Origin: Elusimicrobia bacterium GWD2_63_28
GTDB taxonomy: Bacteria; Elusimicrobiota; Elusimicrobia; Elusimicrobiales; UBA9959
DNA: 43,838 bases
Assembly (NCBI GenBank): GCA_001799895.1
Contig: MGUI01000030.1
Coordinates: forward strand, 1-43,838
Direction of reading: 5' to 3'
The notes beneath the pieces are model-generated. The model saw only the letters and a program-made list of their open reading frames with translations, had not been told where the DNA came from and made no database searches. Below, piece after piece: positions 1-6,204 of the stretch (position 1 is the first letter of the stretch; every line of letters starts with the position of its first letter). A program made the position numbers and the translations under genes.

Positions 1-525
1 CCCGAGAAAGGCTACGACCCGCTGGCCTACCGCTACTACTGCATGCTGACGCATTACCGCAAGCAGCTGGAATTTACCTGGGAAGCCGTGGAAGCGGCCG
101 CCCGCGGTCTGGACGGCCTGCGCGCGCTGGCGCAGCGGGTAAAGGCCGAGGCCGGCGCCGTCCCGCAAGCTCTGGACCGCGAGGCGAAGCACTATAAGGA
201 TTTCTGCGAGGCCCTGGCCGACGACCTGAACATGCCTGCCGCAATGGCCGTGCTCTGGGAGACGCTCAAGGACAATGCCATCCCCGCGCCTCAGCGCCTG
301 GCTTTCGCCGTGGCGGCCGAGGAAGTTACAGCCCTGGACCTTTTTAAAGTCAAAGAGGAGGGGGAACTGGCCCCTGAGCTGGCCGCGCTGATCAAAGAGC
401 GCGAGGCCGCCCGCAAGGCCAAGGACTGGAAGAAGTCCGACGAGCTGCGCAAGGCCCTGGCCGACAAAGGCGTGCTTATAGAGGACGCTCCCGGCGGCAC
501 CAAGTGGAAGCTGGCCCGCGGCTAG
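1..525 (+). CDS. cysS: cysteinyl-tRNA synthetase, C-terminal part
   Basis: This is the 3' end of a cysteine--tRNA ligase gene that is open at the left window edge, so the catalytic HIGH and KMSKS motifs lie outside. The visible 174 residues begin within the end of the catalytic core (AYRYYCMLTHYRKQLEFTW) and continue through the helical anticodon-binding DALR-like domain. The C-terminus shows the usual CysRS pattern: a Lys/Arg-rich helix with KAKDWKKSDELRKAL, then a short strand (GVLIEDAPGGTKWKL). The enzyme charges tRNA-Cys in the cytoplasm. The stop codon TAG sits in the loop of an 8-bp hairpin (514-534). Family assignment rests on the conserved C-terminal pattern and is strong; only the missing N-terminus limits it. 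Confidence 0.93.
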   Translation, partial: PEKGYDPLAYRYYCMLTHYRKQLEFTWEAVEAAARGLDGLRALAQRVKAEAGAVPQALDREAKHYKDFCEALADDLNMPAAMAVLWETLKDNAIPAPQRLAFAVAAEEVTALDLFKVKEEGELAPELAALIKEREAARKAKDWKKSDELRKALADKGVLIEDAPGGTKWKLARG

Positions 526-534
526 ACCGCGGGC
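514..534 (+). terminator. hairpin over the cysS stop codon
   Basis: GCCCGCGG (514-521) pairs perfectly with CCGCGGGC (527-534) around a 5-nt loop that holds most of the stop codon. It is followed by TTGTT and then an A-run, not a clear U-tract, so it is at best a weak terminator for cysS. Confidence 0.35.
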
Positions 535-564
535 TTGTTAAAAAAGGGCCTTTTTTGGTAAAAT
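535..564 (+). promoter_or_regulatory. promoter of tRNA-Gly
   Basis: A TTGTTA -35 box (535-540), an 18-bp spacer and an extended -10 (TGG followed by TAAAAT, 559-564) place a start site near 571, about 14 nt before the tRNA. Position and consensus match suggest a housekeeping sigma-70 promoter. Confidence 0.55.
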
Positions 565-584
565 AAATAGGTAGTTAGGCAAAT

Positions 585-658
585 GCGGGCGTGGTTCAGT
601 GGTAGAACGCGACCTTGCCAAGGTTGAGATGTGGGTTCGATTCCCATCGCCCGCTCCA
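585..658 (+). tRNA. tRNA-Gly (anticodon GCC)
   Basis: A complete cloverleaf can be read. The acceptor stem GCGGGCG (585-591) pairs with CGCCCGC (648-654), followed by discriminator T655 and an encoded CCA (656-658). The D-arm contains GGTTCAGTGGTAGAAC. The anticodon stem CGACC/GGTTG encloses the loop TTGCCAA with anticodon GCC at 617-619. The T-arm has the GGTTCGATTCC signature. It reads GGC and GGT glycine codons. It has its own promoter (535-564) and a terminator hairpin (673-697). Confidence 0.97.
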
Positions 659-670
659 GATTTAATGAAT

Positions 671-866
671 TAGGCCATCTCTTCGAGATGGCCTTTTCCA
701 TATACGGGCGATGGGAATGTTCCTTATGGAAGAAGCTCGCTAACGCTCGCACCGCCCGCTCGGATGGTTAGCGGTTTAGGCCATCCCTTCGGGATGACCT
801 TTTCTTTATGCGGGCTCGGGAATTTCCTTATTAAGAAAGGTCGCTGCCGCTCCCTGTCGCCCGCTC
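671..866. repeat. two decayed tandem copies of the tRNA-Gly 3' flank
   Basis: Two imperfect units of about 105 nt follow the tRNA. Each begins with TAGGCCATCnCTTCGnGATG and a T-tract (671 and 777), continues with an inverted piece resembling the tRNA 3' arm, and ends in CGCCCGCTC (753-761 and 858-866). That nonamer also forms the tRNA 3' end (648-656), and all three copies are spaced exactly 105 nt apart. Bases 705-718 are the exact reverse complement of the tRNA T-arm and acceptor segment 640-653. No complete second tRNA is present. I read this as tandem duplication and decay. Confidence 0.6.
673..697 (+). terminator. terminator after tRNA-Gly
   Basis: GGCCATCTC (673-681) and GAGATGGCC (685-693) form a 9-bp stem with loop TTC, followed by TTTT. 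A weaker copy of the same hairpin (GGCCATCCC...GGGATGACC then TTTT) lies at about 779-803. Confidence 0.75.
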
Positions 867-904
867 AGGGGATTTAAATCCACGAGACTGCAAAGGAAAC
901 TTTA

Positions 905-1441
905 ATGGAAAATAATGCCGACGTGCTGGTGATACGCCCGGAGAACAGAGGGGATGTTGACGCAATCAGGAAACTTAACAAGAAGGCGTTCAAGGGGAAC
1001 AACGAGTCTAAACTGATCGACGCGCTGCGCGGGTCGGATATTTTTATACCGGCCCTCTCGCTGGTGGCGGAAAAGGGCGGCAAGGTGGTCGGGCATATCC
1101 TGTTCACGCCGATAGAGATAAAGGACGCGAACGCCGCCACGCCGGCCCTGGCGCTGGCGCCGATGGCGGTATTGCCCGAATTTCAGAACCAGGGCATTGG
1201 CACGGCGCTGGTGCGGCACGGCCTGGAAGAATGTAAGAAACTGGGGCATAAAATAATTATCGTGGTGGGTCACCCTGAATATTACCCGCGCTTCGGCTTC
1301 GTCAAAGCCGGAGAAAAAGATTTGGCGCTGCCTTTCGAGGCCCCGCCCGAAGTCTTCATGGCGCTCGAACTCATCCCGGGCGCCTTGGCCGGGGTGCGCG
1401 GGACGATAGAATACCCGCGGGAGTTCAGCGAGGTCATTTAG
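905..1441 (+). CDS. GNAT-family N-acetyltransferase (YhbS/COG3153-like)
   Basis: A 178-aa cytoplasmic protein with a single GNAT fold. It shows the acetyl-CoA pyrophosphate-binding signature at residues 94-99 (QNQGIG, following PMAVLPEF) and, further on, the GHPEYYPRFGF stretch (about 122-132) typical of the YhbS/COG3153 branch. These enzymes transfer an acetyl group from acetyl-CoA to a primary amine; the acceptor cannot be told from sequence. The ATG at 905 follows AAGGA with about 8 nt spacing. The gene stands alone between the tRNA region and a long palindrome (1463-1516). Confidence 0.87.
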   Translation: MENNADVLVIRPENRGDVDAIRKLNKKAFKGNNESKLIDALRGSDIFIPALSLVAEKGGKVVGHILFTPIEIKDANAATPALALAPMAVLPEFQNQGIGTALVRHGLEECKKLGHKIIIVVGHPEYYPRFGFVKAGEKDLALPFEAPPEVFMALELIPGALAGVRGTIEYPREFSEVI

Positions 1442-1462
1442 TTTTCCCTGAAAGAGCGCTCT

Positions 1463-1516
1463 AATCCGGGGACACAATACTTAATTGAACAGAATTAAGT
1501 ATTGTGTCCCCGGATT
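1463..1516. repeat. 24-bp perfect palindrome, GGGGACAC type
   Basis: Arms 1463-1486 and 1493-1516 are perfectly complementary over 24 bp with a 6-nt loop (GAACAG). The inner part reads GGGGACACAATACTTAA. A related element lies at 2967-3014, sharing GGGGACACnATACT. No U-tract follows, so a terminator is unlikely. The form resembles REP-like or MITE-like palindromes, which are often mobilised by Y1/RAYT transposases; no such gene is in the window. Confidence 0.8.
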
Positions 1517-1620
1517 TATTGGCATAGAAATTGACTTGTTTTGAGTGTGTGATACTGCTGGGGCCGGAGCATAGTAGTGTTAAGGAGCGGCCGCGGGCCG
1601 CCCGGGGAAAGAAGCGGGAC

Positions 1621-1632
1621 TTAAGCGCTTAA
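1621..1632. promoter_or_regulatory. 12-nt palindrome before the duplicated secreted protein gene
   Basis: TTAAGCGCTTAA is a perfect 12-nt dyad ending 15 nt before the ATG at 1648 and just before the GGGGAG ribosome-binding site. It could be an operator, but no regulator is assigned. Confidence 0.3.
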
Positions 1633-1647
1633 CGAAGGGGAGATAAT

Positions 1648-2322
1648 ATGAAAAAACTGCTGATCGCCTTGTCGCTGCTGATATTTTCGGTCCCGGCTTT
1701 TGCCGCGGGGGGGGGCGTTTCCGGAAAAACGCCGTTGCAGGTAAAGAAAGACGCTGTTGACGTCATACACCTGGAGAACCTCGAAGTCGAAGCCTTGTAC
1801 TGGGCCAGGCGCATAACTGTGGTCGGGGATCTTACTTACGGGGAACTGCACGCCAATTCCGAGCGGTGGATAATGGGCAAAGAGGTGAGGGATAAACTTT
1901 TTGCGCGGATGAAGGAAATACTAGACGCTGGCGGGGCCCGCGACCTTACCGACGATGAGCGTGAGCGGTATGATTCCGGGATGTACAGGATACGGATGAT
2001 ACTCGGCACCTATAAGCCCAAAACCCCTCAGCAGCTGAAGCTGAAAGCGGACCGCGAGGCGGTAGACGTGGTCTCCAGGGAGATAATGGACGTGGAAGCC
2101 CGCTACTGGGCCTGGCGCATTGCCGTGGTCAGGGACACCGACTATAGCGACCTGTCCGCTAAATCAGAGAAGTGGATCGGCAAAACGGAGACCAAGAAAG
2201 AACTCTTCAGAAAGATACAGGGCTTGCTGGACGCCGGAGACACCAGGCCCCTGACCGCCGAAGAAAAAGCCAGGCATGACGATGGGAAAGCCCGGATCAG
2301 GGCGATCTACAAGGTAGGATAG
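1648..2322 (+). CDS. secreted protein with an internal duplication, unknown function
   Basis: A 224-aa protein with a clear Sec signal peptide (MKKLLIALSLLIFSVPAFA, cleavage near residue 19-20). The mature part is two tandem copies of a unit of roughly 85-90 residues (about 29-115 and 122-222). Both copies carry the pattern AVDVx(8)VEAxYWAxRIxVV, then xxSExWI, LFxxxxxxLDAGxxRxLTxxE and GxxRIRxI. The units are helical and charged, so a periplasmic or surface helical-repeat protein is likely. I do not recognise the family. The GGGGAG ribosome-binding site about 6 nt before ATG supports the start. A strong hairpin terminator follows at 2341. Confidence 0.8.
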   Translation: MKKLLIALSLLIFSVPAFAAGGGVSGKTPLQVKKDAVDVIHLENLEVEALYWARRITVVGDLTYGELHANSERWIMGKEVRDKLFARMKEILDAGGARDLTDDERERYDSGMYRIRMILGTYKPKTPQQLKLKADREAVDVVSREIMDVEARYWAWRIAVVRDTDYSDLSAKSEKWIGKTETKKELFRKIQGLLDAGDTRPLTAEEKARHDDGKARIRAIYKVG

Positions 2323-2340
2323 GCCGCAGCCGCAAAAGAA

Positions 2341-2371
2341 AAAGCCCCGCGCTCCCGCGGGGCTTTTTTAT
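2341..2371. terminator. bidirectional terminator between convergent genes
   Basis: AAAGCCCCGCG (2341-2351) pairs with CGCGGGGCTTT (2356-2366) and is followed by more T. A U-tract occurs on both strands, so it can end both the plus gene stopping at 2322 and the minus gene stopping at 2384. Confidence 0.85.
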
Positions 2372-2383
2372 GGCCGACGGGCC

Positions 2384-2827
2384 CTACTCCGGCAGGGCGG
2401 AGACGGACAGCCAGTACTTGCCGAAGTTGCTCATCACGTTCTTATAGCCTTCCATGCTGTCGGGCTTGGTGATATAGGAGGCTGCGCCGTTCTCGAAGCT
2501 GCGGGTGACGTCCTCCTGGGAGGAAGACGAGGTCAGCATTATAACGGGGATCCTCTTAAGCAGCGGGTCGGCCTTGATGGCGCGCAGCAGGGCGAAGCCG
2601 TCCATCATGGGCATATTGATGTCCAGCAGCAGCAGGTCCGGCAGGGTGCGCTTTCTGTCGGCGTACTTGCCGGTGCATTGCAGGTAGTCCAGGGCCTGCC
2701 TGGCGTCGGTGACGGTTTCCAGGTTGTGGGGGAAGCCCAGATGCCCGAAGACGGTCTTGGCCATCAGGATGTCGTCCTCGCTGTCGTCGACCAGGAGAAT
2801 GTTCAACCGCTGATAGGAGCCGCTCAT
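2384..2827 (-). CDS. stand-alone response regulator receiver protein (CheY/Rcp1-like)
   Basis: A 147-aa protein made only of a receiver domain. It has the acidic pair D14-D15 (ILLVDDSEDD), the predicted phospho-acceptor D69 (LLLLDINMP), the switch Thr T99 (VIMLTSSSS) and the conserved K121 (YITKP). There is no output domain. Spacing and motifs (DSEDD, LDINMPMMDG, IKADPLLKRIPVIMLT) resemble the Rcp1 group, which usually serves hybrid or phytochrome-type histidine kinases. No kinase lies nearby, so its partner is encoded elsewhere. I chose the ATG at 2827 because AGGGGG sits 6-8 nt upstream; a longer frame starting 14 codons earlier lacks such a site. Confidence 0.9.
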   Translation of the reverse strand: MSGSYQRLNILLVDDSEDDILMAKTVFGHLGFPHNLETVTDARQALDYLQCTGKYADRKRTLPDLLLLDINMPMMDGFALLRAIKADPLLKRIPVIMLTSSSSQEDVTRSFENGAASYITKPDSMEGYKNVMSNFGKYWLSVSALPE

Positions 2828-2966
2828 ATTTCCCCCTTCACTTTGGAAGTAAAAAAACTTTACGGCCAAACGACCAGGCTGCTCCTGTCGTTACGGCCGT
2901 GCCCCTCACCCATAATATAGCAGGCCTAATAGGGAAAACAAGGTGATTGTGTATACAGTTATGAAT

Positions 2967-3014
2967 ATGGGGACACGATACTCAATCTAACAGACTTAAG
3001 TATCGTGTCCCCAT
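2967..3014. repeat. palindrome of the GGGGACAC type, second copy
   Basis: Arms 2967-2982 and 2999-3014 form a perfect 16-bp stem (ATGGGGACACGATACT and complement), with two more pairs beyond one mismatch. It shares GGGGACACnATACT and its complementary arm with the element at 1463-1516. It lies between two minus-strand genes. Confidence 0.75.
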
Positions 3015-3039
3015 GTTTCCGGGCAACGCGCCCCGGGCT

Positions 3040-3900
3040 TTAGAAGGAGAGCGTCACGCCGAGGGAATAATAGTCGCTGCGGGAGAGGCCGCCGCCGGGG
3101 TTGAAGTTTTCCCAGCCGGCCGAAATCCTGGCCGGGCCCGCGCCTACGGACAGCCCGAGGCTGAAACTCTCGGCGGCCGGCTGGTCCAGCAGGTAGGTGG
3201 TTTTGCTATAGCCGGCCTCAGGCGACAGCGGCAGGCCGGGGGCTTTAAGCCTGGCCGAGAGCGCCAGGTCGGGAAAGCCGCTGGTGCCGATGCCGCCTAT
3301 GTCCACCGGCAATTGGCGGGAGTCGGCGGAGATATCCTTGTCGTAGGAGGTTTTGGTCAGGCGGCCGCTGGCACGCAGGCCGTAAAGTTTAACGGAGGCT
3401 GCCAGGCCATAATCGGTCTGGCCGAGCTCAAAGACGTCGGTGCGCGTAGCGCTGCTCGCCCTGCGCCCCAGCGCTGTCGTGGTAGAAAGGGAATAAGCGT
3501 CCTCGTGGGCGGTATAAGCCGCGAAAACCCCCAGGGTCGCGTCCTGCAGGGCTGCGTCTTCCGCCGGCGCGCGCAGCAGGTTCCAGGTAAAATCCCCGTA
3601 CAGGGAGGTATTGGTATAGCCGCCGGTTTCCGGGGTGAGCGAAAGTTCGGCGCCGGCGCTCCAGGCCTCGCGGTCCAGTCCGCCGCCGAAGAAGTAGGCC
3701 GACTTGCGCTCCTGCAGATCGCTGGCGTAAGAATTTATCGAGGGGCGCAGGTAGTAATAGTCATCGCCCCATTCGGCGAAAGCGTTGAGGCCGGCGTAGG
3801 CGTCGGGGCCGGCGGAATATTTAAGGCCCACATCGGTATAAGACCGCGCTAAAGGCGCCGAGCATAAAAAAAACAAGGCTGACAAGATCAGTCTCTTCAT
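3040..3900 (-). CDS. predicted outer-membrane beta-barrel protein, last gene of the ECF operon
   Basis: A 286-aa protein with a signal peptide (MKRLILSALFFLCSAPLARS) and alternating aromatic/polar strands throughout. It ends in Phe (YSLGVTLSF), as expected for BAM-inserted barrels. Roughly 12 beta-hairpin strands can be imagined, and there are no large soluble insertions. I do not recognise a specific family; it may be a small porin or structural OMP. I chose the third in-frame start (ATG at 3900) because AAGGATGG lies just upstream; GTG at 3915 and ATG at 3906 are alternatives. It follows the K/E/Q-rich gene by 52 nt and is probably driven by the ECF-type promoter at 4589-4617. Confidence 0.75.
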   Translation of the reverse strand: MKRLILSALFFLCSAPLARSYTDVGLKYSAGPDAYAGLNAFAEWGDDYYYLRPSINSYASDLQERKSAYFFGGGLDREAWSAGAELSLTPETGGYTNTSLYGDFTWNLLRAPAEDAALQDATLGVFAAYTAHEDAYSLSTTTALGRRASSATRTDVFELGQTDYGLAASVKLYGLRASGRLTKTSYDKDISADSRQLPVDIGGIGTSGFPDLALSARLKAPGLPLSPEAGYSKTTYLLDQPAAESFSLGLSVGAGPARISAGWENFNPGGGLSRSDYYSLGVTLSF

Positions 3901-3952
3901 ATCCATCCTTTTCACCGCCGCCCCCTCAGGGGGCGGCGGGCCGCGCTTGCGT

Positions 3953-4552
3953 TTACCTGCCGTTGCCGCGGCTTCCCGCGCCGCCGCCCTTGCCGCCGCG
4001 GCCCTGGCGTTTCTCGGAGCGCATTTCCTTGCGCTCTTCTTTGCGCTCCCGGCGCTTTTCTTTCAGCTGTTTCTTTTCCTGCTTGGCTTCCTGCTTCTTC
4101 AGGGCTTTCTCCCCGGCCTGCTGCTGCTTTGCCCTGGCGTTGGCCCTGCCCTTCTCTCCGTTGGGGCCGGCAGCCTGGTCGGCGCGGTCCAGCCCGGTAA
4201 GCCCGGTTTTCTCCTGGTTCTTAAGGGCCTCTTCCTCGCCCGCGTTTTCGGCCCTTTCGCGCACGGTCTCGCCCTTGCCCTTGTCTTCGCCTTTCCTCTC
4301 CTGTTTCTTCAGCTGCTTTTTCTCGCCCTCCCCTTCGCCTTCCTTGCCATCCTTCAGGCGGGCCTGCTCCTGCGTCATGGGCTGCTCGCCGTCCTGCAGC
4401 TTGAGCTGTTCCTTAACCTGCAGTTTGTCCTGCACCTGCTCCTGTGCCTGGACCTTGTCCTGTTCCTTAACCGCGTCCTCGGCTTTAACGGCGGCCGTTA
4501 TAGAAAAAACGGAAACCAGGCTGAGGGCGGCTATAGTCATTATCCTGTTCAT
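3953..4552 (-). CDS. secreted K/E/Q/R-rich low-complexity protein
   Basis: A 199-aa protein. A signal peptide (MNRIMTIAALSLVSVFSITAAVKA) is followed by an almost uninterrupted charged region rich in Lys, Glu, Gln and Arg with many KEQ, QEQ and KKQ runs. It ends in a basic Gly-rich tail (RQGRGGKGGGAGSRGNGR). A long helix or disordered polyampholyte is expected; no enzyme motif is visible. The ATG at 4552 is preceded by GAGGAG at 5-6 nt. Its promoter-like element (4589-4617) matches the one before the sigma gene, so direct ECF control is likely. Its tail resembles that of the DUF3106-like protein upstream. Function unknown; an envelope-stress chaperone or a cell-wall-binding protein are possibilities. 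Confidence 0.7.
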   Translation of the reverse strand: MNRIMTIAALSLVSVFSITAAVKAEDAVKEQDKVQAQEQVQDKLQVKEQLKLQDGEQPMTQEQARLKDGKEGEGEGEKKQLKKQERKGEDKGKGETVRERAENAGEEEALKNQEKTGLTGLDRADQAAGPNGEKGRANARAKQQQAGEKALKKQEAKQEKKQLKEKRRERKEERKEMRSEKRQGRGGKGGGAGSRGNGR

Positions 4553-4588
4553 AACTCCTCCTTGGCGGATCTCGCCTCTGCTTATACT

Positions 4589-4617
4589 GACGCTGCTGAT
4601 GCGCAAAAGGTTTAGTC
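4589..4617 (-). promoter_or_regulatory. ECF-type promoter before the K/E/Q-rich gene
   Basis: On the minus strand, GACTAAACC (4617-4609) is followed after exactly 16 nt by CGTC (4592-4589). The same -35 box, including three further identical bases (TTT), the same 16-nt spacing and the same -10 occur before the sigma gene (6233-6205). The layout is like known ECF promoters such as Bacillus sigma-W (TGAAAC-N16-CGTA). The predicted start near 4582 gives a leader of about 30 nt. Confidence 0.65.
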
Positions 4618-4621
4618 TCAT

Positions 4622-5062
4622 TTACTGGCGCCGCTTGCCTCCGCCGTTCCCGCCGCCGCTGCGCCCCCCGCGCCGCTCGTCCTTGCGGTCCCGGCGGTAC
4701 TCCCGGCGCAGCTCTTCGCGCCGCTCTTTTGAGAGCTTCTGCCATTTTTCGAATTTCTTCACCAGTTTGGCCCTCTCGCCCTCCGGCAGCGCCTGGAAGC
4801 GGGTCCAGCGGGCGCGCAACTGGGCCTGGCGTTCGGCGGGCATAGCGCTGAACCTGGCGTACTTCTCTTTCAGTTCCGCCTGTTTGGCGGGGGCGAGGGC
4901 TTTCCATTTTTCATAGTTAGCCAGCACCTTCTGCTTATCTGCCTCGGGAAGCTTGTCCCAGGCGGCCTGTTTGTCCTGCGGCGCGCGCGCGGCCTCGCCG
5001 GCGGCCAGCAGCCCCGCCGGGAGCAGCAGCAAGGCTGCCAGGATAAAATTAACGGGTTTCAT
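4622..5062 (-). CDS. DUF3106-like secreted helical protein
   Basis: A 146-aa protein with a signal peptide (MKPVNFILAALLLLPAGLLA). Four helical repeats of about 20 residues follow, each with an aromatic followed by a Leu or Met turn and basic residues (YEKWKALAPAKQ, YARFSAMPAERQ, WTRFQALPEGER, FEKWQKLSKERR). This is the pattern of DUF3106 proteins. The C-terminus is strongly basic and Gly-rich (GGRSGGGNGGGKRRQ). The ATG at 5062 has GGAGG upstream and overlaps the preceding gene by 14 nt. In proteobacteria DUF3106 genes often follow a sigma factor and a small membrane protein, the same order as here. A periplasmic stress or sensor role akin to CpxP/Spy is inference only. Confidence 0.75.
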   Translation of the reverse strand: MKPVNFILAALLLLPAGLLAAGEAARAPQDKQAAWDKLPEADKQKVLANYEKWKALAPAKQAELKEKYARFSAMPAERQAQLRARWTRFQALPEGERAKLVKKFEKWQKLSKERREELRREYRRDRKDERRGGRSGGGNGGGKRRQ

Positions 5063-5324
5063 AAGCCCTCCATGCCGAAGTGGAATTCTTAACTGTAGCG
5101 CTGGACCCGGCGACGGGGGCCGTGGAAAGGGCCGCCTCGGTAGACACAAGGATCGCCGCGCCGCCGGCCTGCTCGTCCTCCAGTATTTCCAGGCTGGCGA
5201 GCAGTTCAAAATCCCTGAAGAAAGACAGGTCTGCCAGCACCTCGGCCGGGGCGCTGACGGCCCCGGCGATGGCGGCCGCCGCCAGGGCGCCGCTCAGCCA
5301 GACAAAGAGCGCGCGGCGTTTCAT
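5049..5324 (-). CDS. small membrane-anchored or exported protein, ECF operon gene 3
   Basis: A 91-aa protein with an N-terminal hydrophobic segment (MKRRALFVWLSGALAAAAIAGAVSA) that is either a signal peptide or a membrane anchor. An acidic, Leu/Phe-rich stretch follows (LSFFRDFELLASLEILEDE, about residues 33-51). A motif of the same kind ends the preceding protein (HLDLLDDLDVLEAL), so the two may be paralogous or act together. The start ATG overlaps the upstream stop as ATGA (5321-5324), which implies translational coupling; its own end overlaps the DUF3106-like gene by 14 nt. Function is unknown; a role as a co-regulator of the sigma factor is inferred from position. Confidence 0.65.
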   Translation of the reverse strand: MKRRALFVWLSGALAAAAIAGAVSAPAEVLADLSFFRDFELLASLEILEDEQAGGAAILVSTEAALSTAPVAGSSATVKNSTSAWRAYETR

Positions 5325-5617
5325 AATTCACCCTCCGGCAGGGCTTCCAGCACGTCCAGGTCGTCGAGCAGGTCCAGGTGCTCGATGAAAGCCGCGGTTG
5401 CGGCCGGAGGCTCCTGCACCTCGGGCGTCCTGGGGGCGCGGGCTAAGACAGCCACCAGCAGGGCGGCTGCCGCCGGCAGCAGCAGCCAGGCGCGCGCCGG
5501 GGCGCGCCGCCGCGGGGCGGCCGACAGGATGCGGGCCCGCTGTGCGGACCAGAAAGCCCCGCTGCGGCGCGCCGACAGCAGCGACAGCAGTTTTTCTTCC
5601 TTCTCTTCTTCGTTCAT
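5321..5617 (-). CDS. putative anti-sigma factor, single-pass membrane protein
   Basis: A 98-aa protein. It has a charged cytoplasmic N-terminus (about residues 1-43, Glu-rich then Arg-rich), one transmembrane helix (about 44-60, AWLLLPAAAALLVAVLA) and a short outer tail ending in an acidic Leu-rich motif (HLDLLDDLDVLEALPEGEL). There is no zinc-finger HxxxCxxC. Size, topology and ATGA overlap with the sigma gene (5614-5617) make it the likely anti-sigma factor. It resembles in outline the small DUF3619-type proteins found between sigma and DUF3106 genes in proteobacteria, though I cannot confirm homology. Confidence 0.65.
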   Translation of the reverse strand: MNEEEKEEKLLSLLSARRSGAFWSAQRARILSAAPRRRAPARAWLLLPAAAALLVAVLARAPRTPEVQEPPAATAAFIEHLDLLDDLDVLEALPEGEL

Positions 5618-6186
5618 AAATAGTCCCCCAGCGCGGCCTCGAGCTTCCTGCGGGCCTCGAACCAGTGCGCCTTGACCGTGCCCTCGGCCATGCCCAGGGC
5701 CGCGGCGGTTTCGGCTATGCCCAGCCCCTGCGCCCTCAGGGCGGCCACTTCCCGTTGCCTGGGCGGCAGGGCGTTTATGGCTCCCTGCACCCTGCGCTCA
5801 AGCTCAGCCGCCCGGGCCGCCTCTTCAGGGCGCCCCTTAGGATCGTCCGGCAGCAGGTCCTGGAGCGCGGGGCCTTCCCCGTCCTGCCTGGCGTCCAGGC
5901 TTAGCCAGGAGCGCACTTTTTTCCAGCGCCACCAGGAACGGGCCTTGTTGGCCGCTATGCGCAGCAGCCAGGTCTTCAAAGAGCTTTCGCCGCGGAAATC
6001 CCCCAGGTGCCGCCAGGCTGCTATAAAGGTTTCCTGGGTTATGTCCTCGGCGGCCGTGGCGTCGCCGGTAAGGCGGAGGGCCACGGCGTAAACCAGTCTC
6101 TGGTGTTCGCCGACCAGCAGGGCGAAAGCGCCCTCCGGGTCCTCCCCGGCCTTGACCGGCCGGCTTTGTTTTTCTCTATCCGTCAT
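5614..6186 (-). CDS. ECF-family RNA polymerase sigma factor
   Basis: A 190-aa sigma-70-family protein of the extracytoplasmic-function class, with regions 2 and 4 only. Region 2 is seen in FALLVGEHQRLVYAVALRLT, DITQETFIAAWRHL and the DNA-melting and -10 contact part FRGESSLKTWLLRIAANKAR. Region 4 has the helix-turn-helix LPPRQREVAALRAQGLGIAETAAALGM followed by EGTVKAHWFEARRKL. I chose ATG at 6186 over the upstream in-frame GTG at 6195. The predicted promoter at 6205-6233 would start transcription near 6198, making the GTG nearly leaderless, while ATG has GGAAAC in front. Five downstream genes form its operon, and it probably activates itself and the promoter at 4589-4617. Confidence 0.92.
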   Translation of the reverse strand: MTDREKQSRPVKAGEDPEGAFALLVGEHQRLVYAVALRLTGDATAAEDITQETFIAAWRHLGDFRGESSLKTWLLRIAANKARSWWRWKKVRSWLSLDARQDGEGPALQDLLPDDPKGRPEEAARAAELERRVQGAINALPPRQREVAALRAQGLGIAETAAALGMAEGTVKAHWFEARRKLEAALGDYL

Positions 6187-6204
6187 TGTTTCCACATTAA
6201 TGCA

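Noticed and set aside
540..556. AAAAAAGG-G-CCTTTTTT palindrome as a cysS terminator
   Set aside because: The dyad has a one-base centre so cannot fold as drawn, and it overlaps the spacer of the tRNA promoter.
522..752. Minus-strand reading frame containing MGIEPTSQPWQGRVLPLNHAR
   Set aside because: It is the antisense of the tRNA-Gly gene; this peptide is a well-known false protein produced by antisense translation of tRNA-Gly.
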